Assembly: GCF_024832785.1 (NCBI RefSeq)
Contig: NZ_CP116615.1
Location: 558,001-622,000 of the forward strand
Length of the DNA: 64,000 nucleotides
Source of the DNA: Fontisphaera persica
GTDB lineage: Bacteria; Verrucomicrobiota; Verrucomicrobiia; Limisphaerales; Fontisphaeraceae
Direction of reading: 5' to 3'
The position numbers were made by a program, and so were the translations under genes. Positions within the stretch are counted from its first letter, which is position 1, and each line of letters starts with the position of its first letter. The notes under the pieces are model-generated. The model was given only the letters and a program-made list of their open reading frames with translations, was not told where the DNA came from and ran no database searches. This document shows positions 8,106-16,974 of the stretch, piece by piece.

Positions 8106-10764
8106 GGGCAGGGGTGGAGGCGTTGGCGCTGAGCCGGGGATCGTGCGCCGGCAGTTCCAGAATGAATTCACAAAACTGGCCGGGCTGGCTGTTCAGCCGA
8201 ATGCGGCCTTCATATTGGCGAACAATTTGATGGCAGAGGTGCAGGCCCAAACCGAGGCCGGCGCCGATTTCTTTGGTGGAGAAAAAGGGTTCAAAGACAC
8301 GATTCTGCAGTTCAGGAGGAATGCCCGGGCCATTGTCCCGCACACTCAGAAACACCCACGCGCCTTCGGCCCAGGCGCGCACTTGGATGGTGGGCGCAGG
8401 GTTGGGCGGGGATTGCGCGCGCAACGCGTCCAGCGCATTTTGCAACAGATTCACCAGCACCTGCACCAGGCGCACCCGGTTGGCCCAGGCGGTGAGGTTA
8501 TCGGGAACATCCACCTCCACGGCCACCGTCCCCCGCCATTCATGACTTAAAAAGCGCAAGGCCAGCTCCACGGCCTGGCGGAGGGAGGTGTCATTGCTCA
8601 CCGCATCGCGGTCATGGGCAAACGGCCCAAGGTCCTGCACAATGTTTTTGACGCGGTTGATGCCATCTTCAATCTCCCCCAGCAGGGTTTGCCAGGCGGC
8701 ACGAGATTCCGGCGGCAGTCCGGCCAGCCGCTGACGCAAGGTGTAGAGCCCCGTGCGCGCGTAATTGAGCGGGTTGTTGATTTCGTGAATGATGCCCGCG
8801 CTCATGCGGCCGAGGGCGGCCAGCTTTTCCGACTGCACCAGTTGAGCTTCGGCTTCCTGCAACTGGCGATAGGCCGCTTCCAGGCGGGCCTTCTGGCGGG
8901 CCAGCTCCCGGGCGTACAGGTGGCCGGCGAGCAGGTTTTTCACGCGCAGGTGCAGCTCGGTGACAGAAAATGGCTTGGCTAGAAAATCGGTGGCCCCATC
9001 GCGCAGGGCGTTGAGGCGGGTTTGATGGTCTCCGTGGGCCGTAAGAAAGATGACGGGCAGGATGCGCGTGGCGGGCTGTTCCCGCAATTCGCGGCAGACC
9101 TGCAAACCGTCTTTTTCCGGCATCATGAAATCCAACAGCATCAAGTCCGGTTGCAGCCGCAGGGCCAGCTCCACGGCTTGACGCCCATCCACGGCTTCGG
9201 CCAGGCGGTAGTGGGGAGCCAGTTGCTGGCGCAGGAAGGCGCGCAAATCTGGTTCATCATCAGCAATCAGAATGAGCGGTTGAGGCCCTTCGCCAGCCGG
9301 CAGGGCGCTCCCCTCATTATCGGGCACATGATTGAGGGCGGCCATGTCTGCCTGCCGGTAGAGCCCGGCCAACCATTCCTCAGCCTTGGGCGCCTGGGGG
9401 GAGCCGCTGTCCGTTTCCGCAGGGGCCAGACCCGACTCGCTGGCCGGCAGATAGGGCAGGCGCACGGTGAAGGTGGTGCCTTCGTTGGGCTTGCTTTCCA
9501 CCGCCACGGCGCCTCCTTGTACTTCGGTCAATTCCTTGACCAGCGCCAGGCCAATGCCGGCGCCTTTAAATTTGCGCTGGCTGGACATATCCGCCTGCCA
9601 GAACCGGCTGAATACATTGGGCAGGTCTTTTTCGCTAATGCCCACGCCGGTGTCACGCACTTGCAGGACCAAATCCTGATTTTCGCGGCGGGCCATCAAT
9701 TCCACCCGCCCGCCGGGCGGGGTAAATTTCAGGGCGTTGAATTGCAGGTTGAGGAGGATTTTTTCCAGCTTGTCACGGTCCACCAGCACGCGGTTGACGT
9801 CGGGCGCCACCTGAGTGATGAGCTGCAACTGGCGGCGCTCGGCCAGGTGGCGGGCGGCGGCTGCCAGGCTCTCCAGAAAGGCAGGCAAATCCACGGCATC
9901 CCGCTTGACCGGCAGCGTGCCGGCATCCAGCCGCACGAGTTCAAGCAGGTCATTGATGAGCTTGAGCAACCGGAGACCATTGGCGCGCATGAGGGTGAGC
10001 GTCTGGCGCAGGTTGGGATCGCCCGCGAGGGCCGGGTTTTGCATGATCTCCTCCAACGAGCCCAGCATGATGGTCAGCGGGGTGCGCAACTCGTGGCTGA
10101 TGTTGGCAAAGAAGCGGCTTTTGTTCTCATCCAGCTCCAGCAGTTTGCGGTTGTTTTCCTCCAGTTGTTTGCGGCTGAGGTCCAATTCGTAACGGTTGGC
10201 AAACTCCTTGAACCGCAGTTCGCTCAGGAAATAGCTGCCGGTCACGACGATGATGCCGGTGAGCACCAAGAAATACAGGTTATTCATGAAGATGCCGGTC
10301 TTTTCGTAATCGCCGTGGCCCAGGCATGCGCCCAGATACATGTTAAAGACCACCGCTACGGCCAAAAGGCTTTCCCGAAACGTCCAATGCAGCACAAACC
10401 CCAGCACCAGCATCACCAGATTCAAACCTGCATAATAAGGCGAGGCGGGGCCTTCGGTCCGGTAGATCATGTAGGAAATGGAAAGGGTGGGCAGGCTCAG
10501 CAAAATCAATCCCCACAGCCGGTAGAGGCGCCGCCCACTGGGGGTCAGCATGATCAGCAAAAAGAGCAGGATCAATACAGAACAGATTACGCGGATCGCG
10601 GCAAACTCCGCCAGGTGCCGCGGATAAACAAAGTAATCCAGAAAGATTCCCGCCGGCATCAACACCATGCCGAGCACGCACGCCACCTTGAAATTGTAAA
10701 CGGTGACCCCCCGTTCGTATTCCTCAAAGGCGGCGCGAATTTTCCTGTGATGCTCGTCCTCCAT
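8080..10764 (-). CDS. PhcS-like membrane hybrid sensor histidine kinase with two kinase cores
   Basis: 894 residues. Six hydrophobic segments (~24-42, 57-73, 84-101, 111-127, 132-147, 160-178) form a membrane sensor with short loops, suited to a membrane-soluble ligand. Then comes a first HisKA/HATPase core (H224 in NISHELRTPL, N-box N339/N343, G1 DTGVGI), a receiver domain (D502/D503, phosphoacceptor D545 in LLDFMMPEKDG, T575, K597), a coiled-coil segment (~615-650), and a second HisKA/HATPase core (H660 in GIIHEINNPL, N776, G1 DNGPGI). It is probably the inner-membrane sensor of the cluster, passing phosphate to its own receiver and to the downstream REC-kinase. Only 4 bp separate it from the methyltransferase upstream. 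Two complete kinase cores in one chain are uncommon. Confidence 0.88.
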   Translation of the reverse strand: MEDEHHRKIRAAFEEYERGVTVYNFKVACVLGMVLMPAGIFLDYFVYPRHLAEFAAIRVICSVLILLFLLIMLTPSGRRLYRLWGLILLSLPTLSISYMIYRTEGPASPYYAGLNLVMLVLGFVLHWTFRESLLAVAVVFNMYLGACLGHGDYEKTGIFMNNLYFLVLTGIIVVTGSYFLSELRFKEFANRYELDLSRKQLEENNRKLLELDENKSRFFANISHELRTPLTIMLGSLEEIMQNPALAGDPNLRQTLTLMRANGLRLLKLINDLLELVRLDAGTLPVKRDAVDLPAFLESLAAAARHLAERRQLQLITQVAPDVNRVLVDRDKLEKILLNLQFNALKFTPPGGRVELMARRENQDLVLQVRDTGVGISEKDLPNVFSRFWQADMSSQRKFKGAGIGLALVKELTEVQGGAVAVESKPNEGTTFTVRLPYLPASESGLAPAETDSGSPQAPKAEEWLAGLYRQADMAALNHVPDNEGSALPAGEGPQPLILIADDEPDLRAFLRQQLAPHYRLAEAVDGRQAVELALRLQPDLMLLDFMMPEKDGLQVCRELREQPATRILPVIFLTAHGDHQTRLNALRDGATDFLAKPFSVTELHLRVKNLLAGHLYARELARQKARLEAAYRQLQEAEAQLVQSEKLAALGRMSAGIIHEINNPLNYARTGLYTLRQRLAGLPPESRAAWQTLLGEIEDGINRVKNIVQDLGPFAHDRDAVSNDTSLRQAVELALRFLSHEWRGTVAVEVDVPDNLTAWANRVRLVQVLVNLLQNALDALRAQSPPNPAPTIQVRAWAEGAWVFLSVRDNGPGIPPELQNRVFEPFFSTKEIGAGLGLGLHLCHQIVRQYEGRIRLNSQPGQFCEFILELPAHDPRLSANASTPAHASVPKPA

Positions 10765-10768
10765 AGCC

Positions 10769-12190
10769 TCAGGTGAGCGGTTTGCGCACCTCCAGCATCA
10801 GATTGGTGCCGGTCAAATCGCTGACCACTCGCGCCGCTTCGGGCGGGGCGGCGGCGGGTTTCAAGGCCAGCATCTGGCGCGGGTCCCGGTAAATCAAGCG
10901 CCAATCCAGCAGGTATTCCAACATATGCCGGAAGGGCTGGCAGGGGAAAACATTGGTGGCCACCAGCAGTCCGCCGGGCGCCAGCCATTGGTAAAACAGG
11001 TTCATTAATTGCTGGCAGGTACGGTCCGGTAGGTAGTCAAACAACCCGGCGCAATAAACCAAATCATAACCGCCGCCCGCTTCCGGCCCGGTGTTCTTGC
11101 CAGCCTCCTTCAGCAGGCTCATCACCGATTTCTTGACGAGCTGGATGCGGCATTGGCGTTGATGCTCCTGGCGGGCTTTTTCCAACACCTCGCGCGCGTG
11201 GTGGAGAGTCTCCTGGTTGAAGTCCAACAGCGTGAACTCAGCCCAGTCGCTCAACGCGCTTTCGCGGAGGAATTTTTGGATTTCATGCGCCGGACCGCAG
11301 CCGAGGTTGAAAATGCGGGCGGGGCGTTTTTGCAGGCTGACCCGGGCGGTTTCCTGGATCAATTTTTCGGTTAAAAAGGCAATGCGATGGCGATGGGCCT
11401 GTGAGGGATACTGGCGCAGGAGCCAGACATTCACGGCCTGGGCGTAGAGCGACGGCCCCTCGTAGGGCGAGCGCATGATCATGTTCACCATCTCATAGTC
11501 CCCGGCATACCCCAGCGGTTTTACATAGGTGCGATGCCCGAAGGGCGAGCAGAGAAACAGGGGGTGCAGGAGCCGGCGGCACAGGCTTTGGTGCGCCGCA
11601 TGTTCCTCGGGGTTGAGCCGGGCGGTGATTTCCTCAAAACGCTCGTGCAAGACGTTGACGGATTGGACCACGGGCGCATCCAGCCCCTCAATTATGGCCT
11701 GGCGGCGCTGGGCGCGTTCGGCGGCGTCCAAGGATTTGAGGCCCAATTCCACCTCCTCCAGCCACAGGCGCAAATGGGTCAGCAGACTGTGCAAGTCGCT
11801 CAGGACGATTTTGTATTCCGGTCGGAGGGCGTACAGCCGCTGCCACTGGCGCAGAAATTCATCGAAAGCAGGCTTTTGCCCCGGGCCGGCGGGCAGGGAC
11901 GTGAGCTTGCCTTCAAACCAGTTTTCGGGAAGGGCGACTTCACAGACCCAGGTGCTGCCGTTGTGCACGGCGCTGGTGACCACGGCGCGGCCGGCGGGAA
12001 TTTCCTTGCCATTAATCAGCAGGCGGAAGGGGTCCAAAACCTCAGAAAGGCGCAAGGTCAGATGCGGGTCCCCGGTTTCAAACACCAGGCGGGTGCCTCC
12101 CACATGCGATACGGCCCCCCGTACCTCCTGGCCTTGGGTGGCACGTCCCGCCACCTGCCACGGCTCCACCGTATTCGTTGTCACACTCAT
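10769..12190 (-). CDS. PhcB-like SAM-dependent methyltransferase (3-OH fatty acid methyl ester synthase family)
   Basis: 473 residues from the ATG at 12190. The first ~95 residues are beta-rich and could be PilZ-like (VRGAVSHVGGTRLVFETG, LLINGKEIPAGRAVV), but this is uncertain. Residues ~195-240 hold KPLGYAGDYEMVNMI, which I associate with the PhcB family annotated for 3-hydroxypalmitic acid methyl ester biosynthesis. Residues 290-430 are a class I methyltransferase: motif I NLGCGPAHE (295-303), acidic strand end LLDFNQE, and DLVYCAGLFDYL as motif IV. Predicted role: methylation of a 3-hydroxy fatty acid carboxylate to make a diffusible methyl ester. It lies 32 bp after the FadL gene and 4 bp before the membrane kinase. 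Length is close to PhcB; the precise product is inferred. Confidence 0.75.
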   Translation of the reverse strand: MSVTTNTVEPWQVAGRATQGQEVRGAVSHVGGTRLVFETGDPHLTLRLSEVLDPFRLLINGKEIPAGRAVVTSAVHNGSTWVCEVALPENWFEGKLTSLPAGPGQKPAFDEFLRQWQRLYALRPEYKIVLSDLHSLLTHLRLWLEEVELGLKSLDAAERAQRRQAIIEGLDAPVVQSVNVLHERFEEITARLNPEEHAAHQSLCRRLLHPLFLCSPFGHRTYVKPLGYAGDYEMVNMIMRSPYEGPSLYAQAVNVWLLRQYPSQAHRHRIAFLTEKLIQETARVSLQKRPARIFNLGCGPAHEIQKFLRESALSDWAEFTLLDFNQETLHHAREVLEKARQEHQRQCRIQLVKKSVMSLLKEAGKNTGPEAGGGYDLVYCAGLFDYLPDRTCQQLMNLFYQWLAPGGLLVATNVFPCQPFRHMLEYLLDWRLIYRDPRQMLALKPAAAPPEAARVVSDLTGTNLMLEVRKPLT

Positions 12191-12222
12191 ATGCCCCCAC
12201 AAAGTGTCCTGGTTTGCCTGGC

Positions 12223-13416
12223 TTAAAAACGCCACTGAAAAGATAATAACACGGCGTGACTGGTAAAATCATACCGGCCATCCGCCGATTGGCCAGCCGC
12301 CGAAACCGCACTGCCGCGCACGGTGTGAGGCGGGCCATAACCGAACTGGTAGGCAAAATCCAGGGTGGCTCGCTGCCCGCGCCAACTGGCGCCAAAAGTG
12401 ATGAAATGTTTGTCGGTGTCGGCCACGAGAGGATTGAAAAAGGCATCCGGCATGCAGCTTTCGTTGAAGATATAACCGGCGCTGAGACTCCAGCCTTTGT
12501 CCAAATAGCGGGTTACCCCCACTTCATAATACCAACTGGATTGCCAGTTCAGGACGAAGGGCGGCAAGGGAAAGGCCTGGTCGAGGCTGACCTGGTTGAC
12601 GCGGCTCCATTCGGTGAAGTCCGCGTTGAACTCGAAGTTCCATTTTTCCGTGGGGCGATAGGAGATGCCCATGACCACGTTGTGCGGGATGGGAAAACGC
12701 AGGCGGGCGTCCATGCGGCTGTAAATGGGAATTAAATCCGTATAGCCCTCGTAGGCCATGGTGGTGCGGCTGCGGTAAGCGGCGCCGAGGGCTAATTTGG
12801 CATGGGGTTGCCACCGCCAGCCGGCGGTATAGCCCACGTCTTCATCATCGCCCTTGAAGCGAAACACATCCCCGGCATCCACGGGCAACACACCTTGTTT
12901 CAAGTCCACACGGGAATAGTTGAAGGTCGGCCCGGCGGCCAGGGACATGCCCGGCAGAACCTCCAGGGCCACCACCGGATGGGCCGTCAGGTATTTCATC
13001 TTGCTTTCCAAAGCAATGCTGCGGAAGCCGGTGTCTTGCGCCCATTTCAATCCCAGCCCATAAGGCGAATACACGCCCAGCCCGAAGGTCAGGGGCAGGT
13101 TTTCCGGTCCGTAAGCGGCAAAAACCTGTGGCACCACATGCCACTTGCTTTGGTTCTCGAAGCGCCGCCCGTTGGCTTCAAAACCCGGCGCCAGGTAGAT
13201 GTTGTAGCTGCCCACCCGTGCTTGCAGGCCCTTGATTTGGGTCAGCCCTGCTGGATTGTAATAAATAGCGGAGGGATTGTCCGCTGTGGCCGCAAAGGCC
13301 TCACCCCGGCCGGATGCAAAGGCGTCCTGGCTGGAGAGGCGGAAACCGGCTGCCCATCCTGCCTCCGAACCGAGGGCCAGCATGATTAATAAGCCCACAT
13401 AATGGCGTAGTTTCAT
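12223..13416 (-). CDS. FadL/TodX-type outer-membrane hydrophobic-compound channel
   Basis: 397 residues. Signal peptide ~1-22 (MKLRHYVGLLIMLALG), then the FadL signature: AGFRLSSQDAFASGRGEAFAA and DNPSAIYYNPAGLTQIKG (NPAG hatch motif). The rest is alternating beta-strand sequence and ends in FQWRF, a C-terminal phenylalanine typical of BAM-assembled barrels. It should form a 14-strand barrel that lets long-chain fatty acids or other hydrophobic molecules cross the outer membrane. The ATG at 13416 opens the signal peptide; an upstream in-frame start at 13458 is possible. It lies directly upstream of the PhcB-like gene on the same strand, suggesting a role in export or uptake of the lipid signal or its precursor. 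Confidence 0.88.
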   Translation of the reverse strand: MKLRHYVGLLIMLALGSEAGWAAGFRLSSQDAFASGRGEAFAATADNPSAIYYNPAGLTQIKGLQARVGSYNIYLAPGFEANGRRFENQSKWHVVPQVFAAYGPENLPLTFGLGVYSPYGLGLKWAQDTGFRSIALESKMKYLTAHPVVALEVLPGMSLAAGPTFNYSRVDLKQGVLPVDAGDVFRFKGDDEDVGYTAGWRWQPHAKLALGAAYRSRTTMAYEGYTDLIPIYSRMDARLRFPIPHNVVMGISYRPTEKWNFEFNADFTEWSRVNQVSLDQAFPLPPFVLNWQSSWYYEVGVTRYLDKGWSLSAGYIFNESCMPDAFFNPLVADTDKHFITFGASWRGQRATLDFAYQFGYGPPHTVRGSAVSAAGQSADGRYDFTSHAVLLSFQWRF

Positions 13417-13464
13417 CAACCGCAGTTTTTCATTTTCACGGCTTTTAAGCAAGCTCAAGGGGGA

Positions 13465-14721
13465 CTAGGACGAAGGGCGATAATAGCGCGGAAATTCGTC
13501 GCTTTCAGGCCACTCCTGGACATGGGCAGCGGCCAGGTGAAGAAGGCCGTCAATCTCGGTGTCGGGCAGTCCATTGGCTTCGCGACGTTGATTAAACAGG
13601 ACGGCCCAAGCCATGCCATTGCTGAGGATGACCCAGAAGGTAAAGGTGCCCGGCAGGCTGCCGCTGTGCCAGATATTATGGCCGGGCGGGGTTTGGATGG
13701 GGCGGACCAGCCAACCACAGCCGTAATACATATCATTCAGGCGGCCGTGCGCATCGCGAGCCACCGGCGGCGCAGGGGGACGGACCAATTCCTGCCACAT
13801 TTCGGCAGTGAGCAGGCTACCGCCATGGCCAGGCAGTGCGGCGGATAAACGCATCAAGTCCACCACGGACGCCAGCCAGCCGCCGTGGGCGTCCATGGCT
13901 TCCAGACAGAAAGACCCATAAGGCGCCGGAACGACAGAGGGCACTTCCTCAAAAACACTGGGGGCGGTACGATTGTCCGCCATGTAATAGTGCGCCTCGC
14001 CAGGGTGGGCATTGCGAAGTTGGGAGCGTCCCAGCCGCATGGAACGAATGCCCAGCGGCGTCAGCAGGTCGCGGCGCACCCAAGTTTCATAGGGGTGGCC
14101 GGTTACTGCTTCAATGATACGGCCCAGGACACAGTAGCCGAAATTGGAATAGGCATGGCGCGTGCCGGGATCAAAATCCAGGGGGCGGCCCATCATATAA
14201 CGGATGATGTCGCGCGGGCCTGGCGGAGAGGGCACACCGCAGGCGCGCGCAATCGGATGGGACATGAACATGGGATCACCGCTCACGGCACGGTCCCAGC
14301 CGCCGGTGTGTTGAAGTAAATGGCGGATGGTGATGTGCTCGAGTCTGGGATCGCGCGTTTTGCCCGGCAGCGGGGCGAGTCCAAGGCGGTCAAAGGCCGG
14401 CTCATCCAGGGAAAGTCGCCTGGCCTGCGCCAACCGCAGAATGGCCAGCGCCGTGATGGGTTTGGAGAGACTGGCCAGGCGGAAAAGGGTGGTGGGTTGA
14501 ACGGGGATTTGTTGTTCACGCTGGGCCCAGCCATAGCCCCGCGCATAAACCAGACGGCCGTGGCGCAAGATGGCCAGTGCCCCGCCGGGAATGTTGCGGG
14601 CGGCCATGAAATGTTCGAGGCACCGGTCAAAGGAGGGCAGGGGAGAGGGGCCGTTGCCTCGGGCCAAGGAGGGGAGGCAAAGGGCGGCAAACGTAGTGCG
14701 CAGGAAGGCGCGGCGTTTCAT
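13465..14721 (-). CDS. Tat-exported serine hydrolase (class C beta-lactamase/penicillin-binding fold)
   Basis: 418 residues. The N-terminus MKRRAFLRTTFAALCLPSLA is a twin-arginine signal. Active-site motifs of the family are present: SxxK at S84-K87 (LASLSKPIT), YSN at Y191-N193 (HAYSNFGYC) and HSG in IWHSGSLPG, replacing KTG. Such proteins act as esterases, D-aminopeptidases or transpeptidase-like hydrolases in the periplasm; true beta-lactamase activity cannot be inferred. The ATG at 14721 opens the Tat signal, so a longer frame from 14778 is rejected. It ends 48 bp before the FadL start on the same strand and may share its transcript. Confidence 0.87.
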   Translation of the reverse strand: MKRRAFLRTTFAALCLPSLARGNGPSPLPSFDRCLEHFMAARNIPGGALAILRHGRLVYARGYGWAQREQQIPVQPTTLFRLASLSKPITALAILRLAQARRLSLDEPAFDRLGLAPLPGKTRDPRLEHITIRHLLQHTGGWDRAVSGDPMFMSHPIARACGVPSPPGPRDIIRYMMGRPLDFDPGTRHAYSNFGYCVLGRIIEAVTGHPYETWVRRDLLTPLGIRSMRLGRSQLRNAHPGEAHYYMADNRTAPSVFEEVPSVVPAPYGSFCLEAMDAHGGWLASVVDLMRLSAALPGHGGSLLTAEMWQELVRPPAPPVARDAHGRLNDMYYGCGWLVRPIQTPPGHNIWHSGSLPGTFTFWVILSNGMAWAVLFNQRREANGLPDTEIDGLLHLAAAHVQEWPESDEFPRYYRPSS

Positions 14722-14849
14722 CCCGCAGCCGCAGGCGGAGGCTTTCGAGGAAGGGCGCGTGAGTGAGGACGCGGTCATGCAAAAAAATCAAAATAATAAA
14801 AAATTATATTTCCCTTTTCATAAAAAAGCATTAAAAAGAACGCAGCCCA
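14722..14849. promoter_or_regulatory. AT-rich divergent promoter region between serine hydrolase and ftsB-like gene
   Basis: The 128-bp gap between two divergent start codons holds a strongly A/T-rich block (about 14779-14840, with runs such as AAAAAAAT and AATAATAAAAAATTATA) inside otherwise GC-rich DNA. This is the expected place for promoters in both directions. I could not assign a convincing -35/-10 pair. Confidence 0.45.
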
Positions 14850-15155
14850 ATGAATGCTGGCGTTAACATTTGGGGCGCATTAACCCGCCTGATGATGTGG
14901 TTGTTTGTCCTGGCCGTAGGGGCCATGGTCGCCATCACTTATCATCCGTTGCTCAAACAAAATGAGCGGATGCGCGCGGTCATTTTCCAGTTGGACCAAC
15001 AAATTCAGCAGGAAGAGGCCGAGCAAAAACGCATGCGCGCGGCGATTGAGGCCATGAGCAAGGACCCGGCGACGGTGGAACGGCTGGTGCGTGAGCGATT
15101 GGGCTATGCGCGACCCGGCGAAACGGTGATTCGCTTTGAGGAAACGACCCGTTAA
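14850..15155 (+). CDS. FtsB/DivIC-family septum formation initiator
   Basis: 101 residues: a short cytoplasmic N-terminus, one membrane segment (~12-31, MMWLFVLAVGAMVAITY), then a periplasmic coiled coil (~36-75, QLDQQIQQEEAEQKRMRAAIE) and the ERLVRERLGYARPGETVIRF ending that is characteristic of FtsB/DivIC proteins. It should sit in the division complex linking FtsL and FtsQ. Small and bitopic as expected for the family. It stands alone between a divergent hydrolase and a convergent SRPBCC gene. Confidence 0.88.
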   Translation: MNAGVNIWGALTRLMMWLFVLAVGAMVAITYHPLLKQNERMRAVIFQLDQQIQQEEAEQKRMRAAIEAMSKDPATVERLVRERLGYARPGETVIRFEETTR

Positions 15156-15178
15156 GGGTCTTTCTGCTGCTTTTCATT

Positions 15179-15637
15179 TCAAACGGTTGCGGAGGACTGA
15201 CCCAGAAACTGGGCGATGACCTGTTGGCGGTAGTCAAAGATTTTCTTCAAGTCATGTTTGACCCAGAGCGGTTGCAGCAGCCATCCGCCCCATAGAGCGT
15301 AGGTGACCTCATCTATCACTCGCGTGCCTTGGCCTTCCGCCACGAAGCGGTGTTCATGGCGCCAGAGACGGTAAGGCCCGCGGCGTTGTTCATCCACGAA
15401 CCGATAAGGCGGCTCCCAGGCGGTAATCTCGCTCTGCCAGCGCAGGGGAATGCCATGCAATTTGAGCTGGTAATCAATTTTCAAGCCCACGCGCATGCTC
15501 AAATCCGTGGAAAGAATGGAAAAGTGCAGCCACGGCGGCGTGATGCGCTCCAGATTGCGGGCATCGGCGAAAAAGGGAAACACCTCGGCCAGGGGGCGTG
15601 GCAGGCTTTGTTCGACGTGCAGTTGATAGGTTTTCAC
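15179..15637 (-). CDS. SRPBCC (START/Bet v 1-like) ligand-binding protein
   Basis: 152 residues, single domain. The opening VEQSLPRPLAEVFPFFADARNLERITPPWL is the typical SRPBCC/polyketide-cyclase-like start, followed by RVGLKIDYQLKLHGIPLRWQSEI and VIDEVTYALWGGWLL and a long C-terminal helix. It binds a small hydrophobic ligand in the cytoplasm; the ligand is unknown. It lies 6 bp downstream of the PQQ-type propeller gene and probably belongs to a MarR-propeller-SRPBCC transcript. Confidence 0.82.
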   Translation of the reverse strand: MKTYQLHVEQSLPRPLAEVFPFFADARNLERITPPWLHFSILSTDLSMRVGLKIDYQLKLHGIPLRWQSEITAWEPPYRFVDEQRRGPYRLWRHEHRFVAEGQGTRVIDEVTYALWGGWLLQPLWVKHDLKKIFDYRQQVIAQFLGQSSATV

Positions 15638-15643
15638 CCCGGG

Positions 15644-16942
15644 TCAGCTTTTGCGCAAATCGTAGCAAAAGAGATATTCGTTGTGGCGCAAATAGAGGCG
15701 GCCTCCCACCACGACAGGGTGCGCCCACCCCGGCCCGCCCAGCCCCGGGCGACCCGGCAGATTAAATTTGCCGCGCAAGCGGTAGGCGGCCGGGTCCGCA
15801 TCGAGGAGCACCACGGTATTATCTTCGTAGCGGAAAATCAGTTTTTTATCCACGCAAAGCACCGCCCCGCTGCGGCGTCCCAACTGGTTGGTGGACCACA
15901 TGACTTTGCCGGTGGCCATTTCGAGGCAAATGGGGTTGCCGCCATTGTGCCCATGCGCTCCGAAGATATAGTCCCCCAATTTGAGAAAGCCGCCATGATG
16001 GCACTGAAAAACATTGGGGCCGAGCCAGTACACTTCTTCCGCCTTGAAAGTGTCACCGGTTTTAATGAGGCGCAGCAGGGCGCTGCCGGTGTTGTAGCCG
16101 GTGGAGACAAAAACGAAGTCGCCATCGGTGACCGGGGTGGGGATGTTGGCTGTGCCGTTGGCAATGCGCGGGTAATGCCATAACAGTTTGCCGCTTTGGG
16201 CATCCACGCCCACGGCGCCACGTCCCAGCAACGTGACGTATTGCCGCACGCCGCCGGCTTCGGAGATGACCACCGAGGCATAGGCGGCTGCGCCCAGATT
16301 GGCGCCGGCCGGTGGCGAGCATTTCCAGATAACTTCACCGGTCTTACGGTCCAGGGCCACCAGCGCCGCCTGCGGACCGCCGGGAGTGCAGATGAGTTTC
16401 TCCCCGTCCACCAGCGGCGATTCGCTGAATTTCCAGCCACTCATCATGCGTCCGCCAAAATCGGCGGCCAGGTTTTTGCGCCAGAGTTCTTTGCCCGTAT
16501 TGGCCTCGGCGCAGACTAAGTCACCTTCGGTGCCCAAGGCATACACGCGCCCATCATGCACGGTGGGGGTGCAGCGCGAGCCGTCCTGGTGCGGCGGCCC
16601 CACCCGCAGTTTCCATGAGATTTGGCGGTTGTTCAAATCCAGTGCCAGCAGGAACTGCGAGCGCTGGCCTTCCTCGTCCATATCTCCCATGGTGTAGAGC
16701 CGCCCACCCACGATGGCCACACTGGAGTAACCGCGTCCCAGACCGCGCATCTCCCACAGCAACGGGGGGCCTTCCTCCGGCCAGGAGTCGGCGAGGCCGG
16801 TTTCGCGGGAGATGGCGTCGCGTTGGGGGCCGCGCCATTGGGGCCAGTCGGCGGCGGAAACCGGCCCAAGGTTGAACATTAAACCAAGGCCAGCCGCCAG
16901 AATGGCGGCGCGGTGCAGCGTGGGCGAGGCAGTTGTTTTCAT
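15644..16942 (-). CDS. Secreted PQQ-like beta-propeller protein
   Basis: 432 residues from the ATG at 16942, with a signal peptide ending at PVSAAD. The mature part opens with ADWPQWRGPQRDAISRETGL, a start shared by several other proteins in this window. WD/PQQ-type repeats follow, recognisable by recurring G.lY..g..G.l.CaeA.TGkelW units (ALGTEGDLVCAEANTGKELWR, GVDAQSGKLLWHY). No calcium/PQQ-binding residues of quinoprotein dehydrogenases or heme motif are evident, so it is probably a binding or scaffold propeller, not a dehydrogenase. It lies 32 bp after the MarR gene and may be under its control. Confidence 0.82.
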   Translation of the reverse strand: MKTTASPTLHRAAILAAGLGLMFNLGPVSAADWPQWRGPQRDAISRETGLADSWPEEGPPLLWEMRGLGRGYSSVAIVGGRLYTMGDMDEEGQRSQFLLALDLNNRQISWKLRVGPPHQDGSRCTPTVHDGRVYALGTEGDLVCAEANTGKELWRKNLAADFGGRMMSGWKFSESPLVDGEKLICTPGGPQAALVALDRKTGEVIWKCSPPAGANLGAAAYASVVISEAGGVRQYVTLLGRGAVGVDAQSGKLLWHYPRIANGTANIPTPVTDGDFVFVSTGYNTGSALLRLIKTGDTFKAEEVYWLGPNVFQCHHGGFLKLGDYIFGAHGHNGGNPICLEMATGKVMWSTNQLGRRSGAVLCVDKKLIFRYEDNTVVLLDADPAAYRLRGKFNLPGRPGLGGPGWAHPVVVGGRLYLRHNEYLFCYDLRKS

Positions 16943-16974
16943 TGCAGGCGTTGTAGGGGAGTTGGAAGGGAGCG

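Noticed and set aside
9022-10776. A 584-codon plus-strand open frame opposite the hybrid kinase
   Set aside because: The kinase on the minus strand has all catalytic motifs; the opposite frame is Gln/His/Gly-rich with no motif.
13465-14721. Beta-lactamase resistance gene
   Set aside because: The serine hydrolase has SxxK, YSN and HSG, but HSG in place of KTG and the Tat export fit esterase/peptidase relatives; no evidence of antibiotic hydrolysis.
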